Below are positions 54,016 through 62,346 of a DNA stretch of 64,000 bases, piece by piece; positions within the stretch are counted from its first letter, which is position 1; the number at the start of each line of letters is the position of its first letter. A model generated the notes under the pieces. That model did not search any database and had not been told where the DNA came from. It worked only from the letters and a program-made list of their open reading frames with translations. The stretch is taken from positions 1 to 64,000 of the forward strand of contig NZ_JBFHJW010000018.1 of assembly GCF_041595635.1 (NCBI RefSeq). Reading direction: 5' to 3'. A program made the position numbers and the translations under genes. Source of the DNA: Labilibaculum sp041595635 (GTDB lineage: Bacteria; Bacteroidota; Bacteroidia; Bacteroidales; Marinifilaceae).

Positions 54016-55851
54016 CTATTTGAAAAGTTTGGCTAAAATATCTTTTTTACCCATTTTAATTAATTCATTTTTAATGGCTTCTCGATACTCTTTCTTGTAC
54101 CAAAATAAAAATTTACGTTGCGATAGTTTTTCTTTCTCACTTTTGGCTGTGAATACTTTTTTTAAAGTATAAGGATGATAGCCAGAATAGTAGATCACGG
54201 TAGCAACAGTCATCGGTGTTGGTGTGAAATCCTGAACCTGTTCCAGTCTAAAATCGAGTTCTTTGGTTTTTACCGCAAGATCAGCCATGTCGGTTCCCTG
54301 ACTTCCTGGATGACTTGAAATAAAGTAAGGAATCAATTGTTGCTTTAAGCCTTCTTTTTCGTTGATGTCATCGAACAAAGCCTTTAGCTTGTAAAATAAG
54401 TTAAAGGATGGCTTTCTCATGATTTTTAGCACTTCGTCGGAGGTATGTTCCGGGGCTACTTTCAATCGTCCCGAAACGTGATTCTTAATCAGTTCAGTGG
54501 CGTATTCTCTGTTGGTCTTGTTGACTTTTGCGTCTTTCGTTTGGTGGAGAATTAAATCGTAACGAATTCCACTTCCTATAAAAGATTTTTTAATGCCCGG
54601 AACTTGATCCACCTTTTTGTAAATGTCCAGCATAGCCTGATGATTTGTATTCAGGTTTGGACAAACATCTGGGTGAATGCAGGAAGGTCTTCTGCAGGTT
54701 TTACAAATTGATTCAAAAATGCCTTTCATCTGATACATGTTGGCCGAAGGACCTCCTAAATCAGAAAGGTAACCTTTGAAATCTGGCATTTTGGTAATGT
54801 TTTCCACCTCTTTCAAAATGGATTTTTCGGATCGGTTGGCGATAAATTTTCCCTGATGGGCCGAGATCGTGCAGAAAGAGCAGCCACCAAAACACCCTCG
54901 ATGCATGTTAACCGAGAATTTTATCATATCAAAAGCAGGAATTTTTTTGCTCTTATACCGGGGATGTGGCAATCTTGTGTAAGGTAGATCGTAAATTTCA
55001 TCCATTTCCTTTTCATTCATTACCGGATAGGGTGGGTTTACAACAATTACTTGATCTTCATAGTTCTGAGTTAGTTTTTTCGCCATCATTGCATTCGACT
55101 CCATTTCGATGTAGCGAAAGTTGCTTGCGAATTTTTTCTTGTCCTCTAAGCAGTCTTCGTGCGAATATAAAATCTGGTCTTCCCATTGTTTTTTGGTTGG
55201 ATAACTTTCATCTTTGGCGACTAAAAATGAGGTTTGAGGAATGTTTGTAAGAGAATAAAAAGGAACGCCTCTTCTGGCCAAACGAACAATTTCTTTCAGG
55301 GGTTTTTCTCCCATTCCATAAACCAGTAAATCGGCTCCACTTTCGCAGAGAATACTAGGTCTTAATTTGTCGGCCCAATAGTCGTAGTGCGTTACTCTTC
55401 TCAGCGAAGCTTCAATTCCTCCAATTACAATTGGTGTTTCGGGGTACAGTTTTTTTAGGATTTGAGAGTAAACAATGGTTGGAAGATCTGGGCGTTGTCC
55501 ATGCCTTCCATCAGGGGTATAGGCATCATCATGACGCAGACGTCTGTTGGCTGTGTAATGATTCACCATCGAGTCCATATTTCCAGCAGTAACTCCAAAG
55601 AACAAACGAGGTTGTCCTAATTTTTTGAAGTCTCGTAAATCATCTCGCCAGTTTGGTTGTGGCACAATGGCAACTTTCAGGCCTTCATTTTCAAGAATTC
55701 GCCCAATCACTGCAGCTCCAAAAGAGGGGTGATCAACATAAGCATCTCCACTAAATAGGATTACATCCAATTCGTCCCAACCTCTTGCTTTCACTTCCTT
55801 TGCTGATGTTGGAAGCCATTTATCGTAGTGTAATTTTTCGTTCTCAGTCAT
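54016..55851 (-). CDS. YgiQ family radical SAM protein
   Basis: The radical SAM cluster motif is C-x3-C-x2-C in NMHRGCFGGCSFCTISAHQGK. It is preceded by an N-terminal domain with VILFSGDAYVDHPSFGAAVIGRILE and GIEASLRRVTHYDYWADKL, a cobalamin-binding-like region typical of YgiQ. A second Cys group near the middle (ICKTCRRPSCIHPDVC) is also typical. The reaction is unknown. 611 residues, a little shorter than E. coli YgiQ. A TATCTTTG -7 element lies at 55876-55869 just upstream. Confidence 0.9.
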   Translation of the reverse strand: MTENEKLHYDKWLPTSAKEVKARGWDELDVILFSGDAYVDHPSFGAAVIGRILENEGLKVAIVPQPNWRDDLRDFKKLGQPRLFFGVTAGNMDSMVNHYTANRRLRHDDAYTPDGRHGQRPDLPTIVYSQILKKLYPETPIVIGGIEASLRRVTHYDYWADKLRPSILCESGADLLVYGMGEKPLKEIVRLARRGVPFYSLTNIPQTSFLVAKDESYPTKKQWEDQILYSHEDCLEDKKKFASNFRYIEMESNAMMAKKLTQNYEDQVIVVNPPYPVMNEKEMDEIYDLPYTRLPHPRYKSKKIPAFDMIKFSVNMHRGCFGGCSFCTISAHQGKFIANRSEKSILKEVENITKMPDFKGYLSDLGGPSANMYQMKGIFESICKTCRRPSCIHPDVCPNLNTNHQAMLDIYKKVDQVPGIKKSFIGSGIRYDLILHQTKDAKVNKTNREYATELIKNHVSGRLKVAPEHTSDEVLKIMRKPSFNLFYKLKALFDDINEKEGLKQQLIPYFISSHPGSQGTDMADLAVKTKELDFRLEQVQDFTPTPMTVATVIYYSGYHPYTLKKVFTAKSEKEKLSQRKFLFWYKKEYREAIKNELIKMGKKDILAKLFK

Positions 55852-56000
55852 ATCTTTTTAAATTACAGCAAAGATAGTATTATTTATAAACATTTTAAAG
55901 TAGAAGCATTGGTGTGGAAATTAAATATTTTCCAAGGTGATTCTGTGTAAGGTCTTGATTTACTAATTGTTGTTGTGGTAAGAGTTTTTGTTACTTGTTG

Positions 56001-56031
56001 TTTGGGAAATTCATGCCTTAAAGTATCTTTG
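56001..56031 (+). promoter_or_regulatory. Promoter of the PHP phosphatase gene
   Basis: TTTG at 56001-56004, 19 bases, then TATCTTTG at 56024-56031: both boxes match the Bacteroidota consensus. The start codon is 20 bases downstream. Confidence 0.75.
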
Positions 56032-56051
56032 TTTACTCATAAAATAGATGC

Positions 56052-56891
56052 ATGAATTATTTTTCTTATCATACACACAGCACATTCTGCGATGGTAAAA
56101 ATTCGCCTGAAGAAATGGTTGTAAGAGCTATTGAGTTGGGACTTACAGCCATAGGCTTTTCATCTCACGCACCATTGCCTGTAAAGCAGTCCTGGAGTAT
56201 GCCTTCCGAAAAGTTGACTAACTATGTCGCTGAAATAAAAGGACTCAGAAAAAAGTTTAAAGCTGAAATACAAATTTATCTGTCGCTGGAAATAGACTAT
56301 ATTCCAGGTCTTACAAATTCATTCAGCGAATTCACGAAAGTGGCGGATTTGGATTATACCATTGGTTCGGTACATTTGGTTAAGGCTGATTCGGATACGG
56401 AGTTTTGGTTTCTTGATGGACCAGATACAAACTACATTCATGGTATTGAAGTGTTGTTTGATGGTGATGCTAAGAAAGCGGTAACTGCCTATTACGAGCA
56501 GTTGATAGAAATGGTCGAAACACAAAAACCAGATGTGATTGCGCATGCCGATAAGGTAAAAATGAATAGTAAAGGAAGATTTTTTTCCGAGAAAGAGACC
56601 TGGTATCTTGAACTTGTGGATAGGACAATAAGAGCCATAAAACAAAATGGAAGCATTGTTGAAATCAACAGTCGGGGAATCTATAAGAAAAAGAGCACGT
56701 CTTTCTTTCCTGATCATTATTTTTTGGAAGAATGCCAAAAGAATTCCATACCTGTTACTATCAGTAGTGATGCCCATCATGTGGACGAATTAGTTGCTGG
56801 CTTCGATTTAGCTGAAAAACGACTGAAAGAATTTGGTTTTCAGTCGATTCGTCTTTTTGAGGAAGGGCACTGGATAGAGCATTTTTTGTAA
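56052..56891 (+). CDS. PHP-domain phosphatase, histidinol-phosphatase-like
   Basis: PHP metal-site motifs appear in order: YHTHSTFCDGKNSPEEMV, IGFSSHAPL, LSLEIDYIPG, DYTIGSVHLV, VIAHADKVK, VEINSRGI and ISSDAHHVDEL. They fit the HisK-type histidinol-phosphatase that acts in histidine synthesis, but no other his gene is nearby, so another phosphoester substrate is possible. 279 residues, one domain, cytoplasmic. It has its own promoter. Confidence 0.85.
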   Translation: MNYFSYHTHSTFCDGKNSPEEMVVRAIELGLTAIGFSSHAPLPVKQSWSMPSEKLTNYVAEIKGLRKKFKAEIQIYLSLEIDYIPGLTNSFSEFTKVADLDYTIGSVHLVKADSDTEFWFLDGPDTNYIHGIEVLFDGDAKKAVTAYYEQLIEMVETQKPDVIAHADKVKMNSKGRFFSEKETWYLELVDRTIRAIKQNGSIVEINSRGIYKKKSTSFFPDHYFLEECQKNSIPVTISSDAHHVDELVAGFDLAEKRLKEFGFQSIRLFEEGHWIEHFL

Positions 56892-57111
56892 TGAACAGTA
56901 AGATCAAAGTTTTTACTACGAGATGGGCTAGAGTATTCATAAATAATAGTAATTTTAGGCGATAAAATTGGTCTACAACTTTTCGTTTGACAAGTATTTC
57001 TGAAGGGTATATATACTATTCGGGAATAGGTAAGATCTTAAAAAAAACTATCAATGAATGCTAAATCACATTGCCTTTTGTTTGAAATGATAATTTGATT
57101 TGGTTTGTTTA

Positions 57112-57140
57112 TCCTGATTACAATCAGGACTATTTTTTTT
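57112..57140 (+). terminator. Terminator or attenuator just before the OlsF-like gene
   Basis: TCCTGATT pairs with AATCAGGA around an AC turn, followed by CTA and eight T. It ends 14 bases before the next ATG. It is either the distant terminator of the PHP gene (220 bases after its stop) or an attenuator. Confidence 0.6.
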
Positions 57141-57154
57141 AGAACGTTTTAAAT

Positions 57155-58960
57155 ATGAAGTTGGTTGATCCAAAAGATTTATTGAAAGCCAGTGAGAGTT
57201 TAAACTGGTTTGGGGGCGAGAGTTTTGCTAAATTATTGATGTATATCCTGCGATTGAACAAGTTGAATGATTTGTATTCTGCCAATTGTTCAAAGGATGG
57301 TATTGATTTTATTGATGCTTTACTTGAAGATCTTAATATTACAATTGAATACAATGAGGAGGAATTGAAGCGAATTCCAAAGGAAGGACCTTTTATTACT
57401 ATATCTAATCACCCTTTTGGTGGTATTGATGGCTTGATACTGATTAAGTTAATTTGTATAGTTCGCCCTGAGTTTAAGGCAATGGCCAATTTTTTACTCA
57501 AAAAAATAGAACCTATTAAAGATTATTTTTTAGGTGTCAATCCTTTCGAGGAGCGAAAAGGGGTTGCTTCGAGTATGGGCGGAATTAAGGAAGGTCTCCG
57601 TCATTTACGTGATGGCTTTCCCTTGGGAATATTTCCCGCAGGAGAGGTATCTGCCTATCAGTCTCAGACCAATAACATTACCGATAAGCAATGGCAGCCA
57701 CCCATTCTTAAATTTATTAAGAAAGCAGAAGTTCCCGTAGTTCCCATCTATTTTCAGGGAAGTAATAGTTTAATATTTCATCTGTTGGGGATGATACATC
57801 CTACTTTGCGTACTGTAAAATTACCTTCAGAACTTTTGAATAAGAAGAACAAGAAAGTTCGTATTCGTATTGGAAATCCTATTTCGGTGAAAAGTCAGGC
57901 AGGATTTACAGATATCAACCAATATGGACGGTTTTTGCGTGCGAAAACCTATATGTTGGGAACGCCAATAGAGGTGAAGAAGTTTTATCAGTTCAAGCGG
58001 AAAGAAAAAGTAGAGAAGGTTGAGGAAGTTATTCCAGCCATAAATCTTCAGATTATCCGTAACGAAGTGGAAGCTTTGGCCGAGGAATATTTGTTGTTTA
58101 AGAGCAAAAATTACACCGTGTATTGTGCACCTAGCTCAAAATTACCTAATATATTAACAGAATTAGGGCGATTGCGAGAAATTACCTTTCGTGAAGTGGG
58201 TGAAGGAACCAACTTATCAATTGATGTGGATGAGTATGATTTGTACTATCATCAAATGTTTATTTGGGATGAGGACGAGCACAAAATAGTGGGTGCTTAT
58301 CGGGTAGGAAAGGGGAATGAAATTCTTTCTGAATATGGTTTAAAAGGTTTTTACCTGCAGAGTTTGTTCCGAATGAGTAAGAAATTTCAACCTGTTTTGC
58401 ACGAATCTTTAGAGCTGGGACGATCTTTTATTGTGAAAGAGTATCAAAAAAAGCCAATGCCACTCTTTCTGCTTTGGAAAGGCATTTTGTATTTTTTGCT
58501 TAAAAACCCTCAATCTCGTTACCTCATAGGCCCTGTAAGTATTAGTAATAAATATTCTGATCTCTCTAAAGATTTGATCATTAAGTTTATTATGCGGAAT
58601 TATTTTAATTATGATTTAGGACAATTCATAAAATCGAGAAAGAAATTTAAGGTCAAAATAAAAGGTCTCGATGTAGATATTTTACTAGAAGCGGCAAAGA
58701 GCGATATCAATAAACTGGATGAATTGATAGGTGATTTTGAGATTACAAATGATAAGTTGCCAGTACTTCTTAAAAAATATATCTCTCTGAATGCTAAGAT
58801 TATAGGCTTTAATATTGATCCGAATTTTAACGATTGTCTTGATGGTTTAATTGTGGTTGATTTATTTAATGTACCCATAAAAGTAATCGAGTCATTATCG
58901 AAGGAATTTAATGATGATACGATTATGAAAAGATTTTCATCGGAAGATGTGAACTTTTAG
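57155..58960 (+). CDS. Two-domain acyltransferase, OlsF-like (aminolipid synthesis)
   Basis: The N-terminal half is a lysophospholipid-type acyltransferase: SNHPFGGIDGL at residues 85-94 with His86 and Asp92, followed by FPAGEVSAYQ and VPIYFQGSN. The C-terminal half (from about residue 320) is OlsB/haemolysin-like GNAT: LREITFREVGEGTNLSIDVDEYD, HKIVGAYRVGKG, ESLELGRSFIVKEYQKK. This fusion is the layout of OlsF, which makes ornithine lipid in Flavobacterium and Serratia; in Bacteroides two separate proteins (GlsB, GlsA) make glycine lipids. Product here is therefore probably an N-acyl amino-acid lipid. A terminator-like hairpin stands directly upstream. Confidence 0.8.
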   Translation: MKLVDPKDLLKASESLNWFGGESFAKLLMYILRLNKLNDLYSANCSKDGIDFIDALLEDLNITIEYNEEELKRIPKEGPFITISNHPFGGIDGLILIKLICIVRPEFKAMANFLLKKIEPIKDYFLGVNPFEERKGVASSMGGIKEGLRHLRDGFPLGIFPAGEVSAYQSQTNNITDKQWQPPILKFIKKAEVPVVPIYFQGSNSLIFHLLGMIHPTLRTVKLPSELLNKKNKKVRIRIGNPISVKSQAGFTDINQYGRFLRAKTYMLGTPIEVKKFYQFKRKEKVEKVEEVIPAINLQIIRNEVEALAEEYLLFKSKNYTVYCAPSSKLPNILTELGRLREITFREVGEGTNLSIDVDEYDLYYHQMFIWDEDEHKIVGAYRVGKGNEILSEYGLKGFYLQSLFRMSKKFQPVLHESLELGRSFIVKEYQKKPMPLFLLWKGILYFLLKNPQSRYLIGPVSISNKYSDLSKDLIIKFIMRNYFNYDLGQFIKSRKKFKVKIKGLDVDILLEAAKSDINKLDELIGDFEITNDKLPVLLKKYISLNAKIIGFNIDPNFNDCLDGLIVVDLFNVPIKVIESLSKEFNDDTIMKRFSSEDVNF

Positions 58961-59014
58961 TATATATTTTACGACCTTTGTGAGCAGTTTTTACCAGAAA
59001 AAGAGGAGTAGTAG

Positions 59015-59665
59015 TTGGATTTTCAATATTTATTTAAAGGAATAGCAGTAGGCCTAATGGTGTCGATCCCTTTGGGGCCGATTGGTGTGTTAATCATTCA
59101 AAAAACCATTCAGAAAGGCCGATTGGCTGGATTTATTTCTGGATTAGGTGCTGCTGTTGCCGATATGTTTTATGCTACGGTGGCTGCATTTGGACTGGGC
59201 ATGGTGCTTAGTTTTATCGAATCGCAGGAATTTTATTTGCAGTTGGTGGGAAGTGTATTCTTGATTTATGTGGGCATGCGGATTTTCTTAACCAATCCCA
59301 TAAAGCAAATTAGGGGAGCTCGAAAACCTGGTAAAAAAGGCATGTTGGGCGATTTTGTCTCCATATTTTTTCTCACAGCATCGAACCCCATCGCTGTCTT
59401 TGTATTTGTTGCTGTGTTTGCTGGAACTTCTATTTTTGGGACCGATCCCACTCTACGAATTGAATTGTTTCTGATATTGGGGGTTTTGCTGGGGGGTGCC
59501 TTGTGGTGGTACGTTCTTTCTACAATAATTAATATCTTCCGGAAAAAATTTCGCTTAAAGCAGTTGTTTTGGATCAATAAAATATCAGGAATAGTAATTG
59601 CAGTGCTTGGTTTGTTGGCTTTCTTAGCTTGTTTCGAGCCCATCAAATCTTTTATTCATTCCTAA
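59015..59665 (+). CDS. LysE-family transporter
   Basis: A 216-residue protein with six membrane helices. The opening GIAVGLMVSIPLGPIGVLIIQKTIQKGRLAGFISGLGAAVADMFYA is the LysE/RhtB signature, and later FFLTASNPIAVFVFVAVFAGTS. It probably exports an amino acid or a related small molecule. The start is a TTG at 59015 preceded by AAGAGGAG, one of the few good ribosome-binding sites in the window. It follows the OlsF-like gene by 54 bp, so co-transcription is possible. Confidence 0.85.
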   Translation: MDFQYLFKGIAVGLMVSIPLGPIGVLIIQKTIQKGRLAGFISGLGAAVADMFYATVAAFGLGMVLSFIESQEFYLQLVGSVFLIYVGMRIFLTNPIKQIRGARKPGKKGMLGDFVSIFFLTASNPIAVFVFVAVFAGTSIFGTDPTLRIELFLILGVLLGGALWWYVLSTIINIFRKKFRLKQLFWINKISGIVIAVLGLLAFLACFEPIKSFIHS

Positions 59666-59710
59666 AAGATTATGCATTAAAATGATGTGTTGTACCATAT
59701 ATAAAAGCAT

Positions 59711-59739
59711 AAAAAAGACGCATTTATAGCGTCTTTTTT
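59711..59739. terminator. Bidirectional terminator of convergent genes
   Basis: AAAAAAGACGC pairs with GCGTCTTTTTT around a 7-base loop; both flanks supply a T-run for the matching strand. Confidence 0.85.
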
Positions 59740-59762
59740 TTTATCTGTATTTTTGTGAGTTG

Positions 59763-60791
59763 TTACCTGATTGTTACCATGGTTGCACCCCAGCCATATT
59801 CTTTAAAAGAAGCATCTTGCTGGTAGAATTTCCTGTATTTTCTTTTGAGTTCGCTCAAAACTCGTTGCTTTAAGGTTCCATTTCCAATGCCATGTATAAA
59901 CACGATTTTTTTGCCTTTTTCGTATTGATACTGGCGCAAAGTATCGTGAAATTTGTTCATTTGATATTCTAGAATGTCTGCATTGGAAAGTCCGGTTACC
60001 GAATCAATCAAAGCATTGATATGAAGATCGACTTCAATTAATTGATCATTGGAATTATTGCTTTTTTCGGCAACTTTTACTTTCCCCGAAGTCTTTTTTT
60101 CACGTATTGCCTGCTTGAAATCTTTATCGCTCAGTTCATCAAGCTTTTGCTCCAAATCGCTTCCACCTGTTAGTTTGTAGAGTATTGCGTCCTGATGAAA
60201 GTAAGCGGTATCCTTATAACTAGACGATTTGTAAAATTTAACAGCTTGTATTTTGATTGTGCGTGTTAATGGGTTTTTAATGCTGCTTATTCCTTGCTGA
60301 TAGTAAAGGATTTGAAAATGACAGCTGCTCAATTCATTCAAATCTTTTAGTTCGTATTCTGCCAAAAGAATTTTCGATTTTGGATCCAGATTCCCTGCAG
60401 TAACACCTTCGGTTCTCTGGCCTTTTTCGTTGTAGTAGTTGTACAAAAGAATTTGATTGGTATCGTTTATTAAATACAATTCCAAAGGACCTTCCGAAGC
60501 AACAGATGATTCTTTTGGTACAAAGGCAGCATAGACTTCCTCTTTTTCAACAAACAGGCTTTGTTTTGATGGACTTGGAGAACTGCTTGTGGTAGTATTG
60601 CTTGTTTTTGTTTGGGCAGTATTTCCCGTTTGGGAAGATTCAATAACCACTAAATCGCTTTTTAGGCTAGGTATTTCAAATTCATCTTCATCGTTTAAAA
60701 TCATTACTGTTTTTGCATCTAGTATTCGTGTGACAACACCACCGCCGGTCTCGCTCAAAAAGCGAACCTTATCTCCTATATTTATTTGCAT
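59763..60791 (-). CDS. DUF2027 and Smr domain protein
   Basis: The N-terminal 55 residues are a KOW-like DUF2027 segment (INIGDKVRFLSETGGGVVTRILDAKTVMILNDEDEFEIP). A Ser/Thr-rich linker and a beta domain follow. The C-terminus is an Smr domain (EVDLHINALIDSVTGLSNADILEYQMNKF, then IVFIHGIGNGTLKQRVLSELKRKY). The motifs DLHIN and HGIGNGTL match the nuclease-associated DxH and HGxGxG of Smr. The protein is common in Bacteroidota; function is unknown, but RNA or DNA binding is likely. It is divergent from queA. Confidence 0.87.
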   Translation of the reverse strand: MQINIGDKVRFLSETGGGVVTRILDAKTVMILNDEDEFEIPSLKSDLVVIESSQTGNTAQTKTSNTTTSSSPSPSKQSLFVEKEEVYAAFVPKESSVASEGPLELYLINDTNQILLYNYYNEKGQRTEGVTAGNLDPKSKILLAEYELKDLNELSSCHFQILYYQQGISSIKNPLTRTIKIQAVKFYKSSSYKDTAYFHQDAILYKLTGGSDLEQKLDELSDKDFKQAIREKKTSGKVKVAEKSNNSNDQLIEVDLHINALIDSVTGLSNADILEYQMNKFHDTLRQYQYEKGKKIVFIHGIGNGTLKQRVLSELKRKYRKFYQQDASFKEYGWGATMVTIR

Positions 60792-60863
60792 CTGATTGTA
60801 TGATTTGGGTTGGCTTTAAACTGGTCCGATTCAATTTCGGCACTCTAAAGTAGCCAACAGGTT

Positions 60864-60893
60864 TTTGATTCCCGACAAAGTTAGCTATTTTTG
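60864..60893 (+). promoter_or_regulatory. Promoter of queA
   Basis: TTTG at 60864-60867, 18 bases, then TATTTTTG at 60886-60893; both boxes match the consensus. The leader would be about 54 bases. Confidence 0.75.
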
Positions 60894-60953
60894 CCGATCA
60901 AAATGTAAAGCCTTGGTTTTATTAGAAACAAAGCTTGCGTAATAAAGAATTTA

Positions 60954-62189
60954 ATGAACGATCAAATCAATATAAAAAGCCTGGATGCAAAGCAGATTCG
61001 AATTTCGGATTTTACTTACGATCTGCCAGATCAGAGAATTGCAAAGCACCCTTTAGAGGCCAGAGAATTATCTAAATTGCTGGTTTATAAGAATGGAGAG
61101 ATTTCGGAATCGGTTTTTAAAAACCTGCCTTCTGAAATTGCTGAGGGAACAACAATGGTGTTTAATAATACCAAAGTGATTCAAGCGCGTTTGATTTTTC
61201 ATAAGGAAACAGGTGCAAGAATCGAGATTTTTTGTTTGGAGCCCTTGCAACCTGCCGATTACAATTTGGCCTTTCAGGCCTGTGGTTCTTCTTCCTGGAA
61301 ATGCATTGTCGGCAACGCTCGAAAGTGGAAGTCGGGGGCTTTAAAAATGCCTTTTTTTGTGGGTGATCAGGAGTATTTTCTACAAGCCGAAAAAAAGGAA
61401 GCTTTGGACGGAGCTCAGGAGATCCTTTTTTCATGGAGTCATCCGGATTTGTGCTTCAGCGATGTGTTGGAGGCAACAGGGAAAATTCCCATTCCTCCCT
61501 ATTTAAATCGCGATACTGAAGAAGATGATTTGGTTCGTTACCAAACGGTTTACTCGAAATATGAAGGTTCGGTTGCAGCGCCTACCGCTGGATTGCATTT
61601 TACCAAGGATGTTTTTGCTCATTTAGATGAAAAAAATATTCGTCGCCAGGAATTGACCTTGCATGTGGGGGCAGGAACTTTCAAGCCTGTTAAATCGGAG
61701 CAGATTGGTGGACATGAGATGCATACCGAACACATTCAGGTAACACTTGAAACGGTGAAGGATCTCATTCAATCAGAGAATAAAATTGTGGCTGTTGGAA
61801 CAACATCAGTGCGCAGTTTAGAGAGTTTGTATTGGATGGGTGTAAAGATTTTATCAGGCAAAGAAAATCCGTATCTATTGCAGCAGTGGGAGGCTTATCA
61901 GTTGCCAGCCACATATACTCGGAGGGAAGCTTACCAGGCCATTGCCGATTTTATGCAGGAAAAAGGATTGACATTGTTCAATGCAGCTACCCAAATCATA
62001 ATAGCACCTGCTTACGATTTTAAGGTGATTTCAGGATTGGTCACCAATTTTCATCAGCCACAAAGCACGCTTTTGTTATTAATTTCAGCTCTGGTAGGGG
62101 ATCAGTGGAGAAAGATCTATAGGTATGCACTTGACAACGATTTTCGCTTTTTAAGTTATGGCGATAGTTCGCTTTTGATGCGAGAGTAA
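60954..62189 (+). CDS. queA: S-adenosylmethionine:tRNA ribosyltransferase-isomerase
   Basis: Transfers and isomerises the ribosyl group of SAM to 7-aminomethyl-7-deazaguanine in tRNA, making epoxyqueuosine. Motifs: RISDFTYDLPDQRIAKHPLEARELSKLLVY, TMVFNNTKVIQARLIFHKETGARIEIF, then YQTVYSKYEGSVAAPTAGLHFTKDVF, LHVGAGTFKPVKSEQIGGHEMHTEHIQV and LVTNFHQPQSTLLLLISALVG. At 411 residues it is longer than E. coli QueA (356), as in other Bacteroidota. No other queuosine gene lies in the window. Confidence 0.95.
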   Translation: MNDQINIKSLDAKQIRISDFTYDLPDQRIAKHPLEARELSKLLVYKNGEISESVFKNLPSEIAEGTTMVFNNTKVIQARLIFHKETGARIEIFCLEPLQPADYNLAFQACGSSSWKCIVGNARKWKSGALKMPFFVGDQEYFLQAEKKEALDGAQEILFSWSHPDLCFSDVLEATGKIPIPPYLNRDTEEDDLVRYQTVYSKYEGSVAAPTAGLHFTKDVFAHLDEKNIRRQELTLHVGAGTFKPVKSEQIGGHEMHTEHIQVTLETVKDLIQSENKIVAVGTTSVRSLESLYWMGVKILSGKENPYLLQQWEAYQLPATYTRREAYQAIADFMQEKGLTLFNAATQIIIAPAYDFKVISGLVTNFHQPQSTLLLLISALVGDQWRKIYRYALDNDFRFLSYGDSSLLMRE

Positions 62190-62285
62190 AAGGTCTTGAA
62201 AGAATAAAGTTTCATAATGATTAGGTGTATAGCTGAAAGAATTGAATTCGAATAAATTGTACTTTCAACTTTAAGGGATTGGGAA

Positions 62286-62316
62286 TTTGTTATTGTCTTT
62301 AAAATACTTAATTTCG
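62286..62316 (+). promoter_or_regulatory. Possible promoter of the PD40-OmpA gene
   Basis: TTTG at 62286-62289, 19 bases, then TAATTTCG at 62309-62316, one mismatch from TAnnTTTG. The start codon lies 30 bases downstream. Confidence 0.45.
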
Positions 62317-62346
62317 ACTTATGTTCATATTTAAAATGATTCGGAT

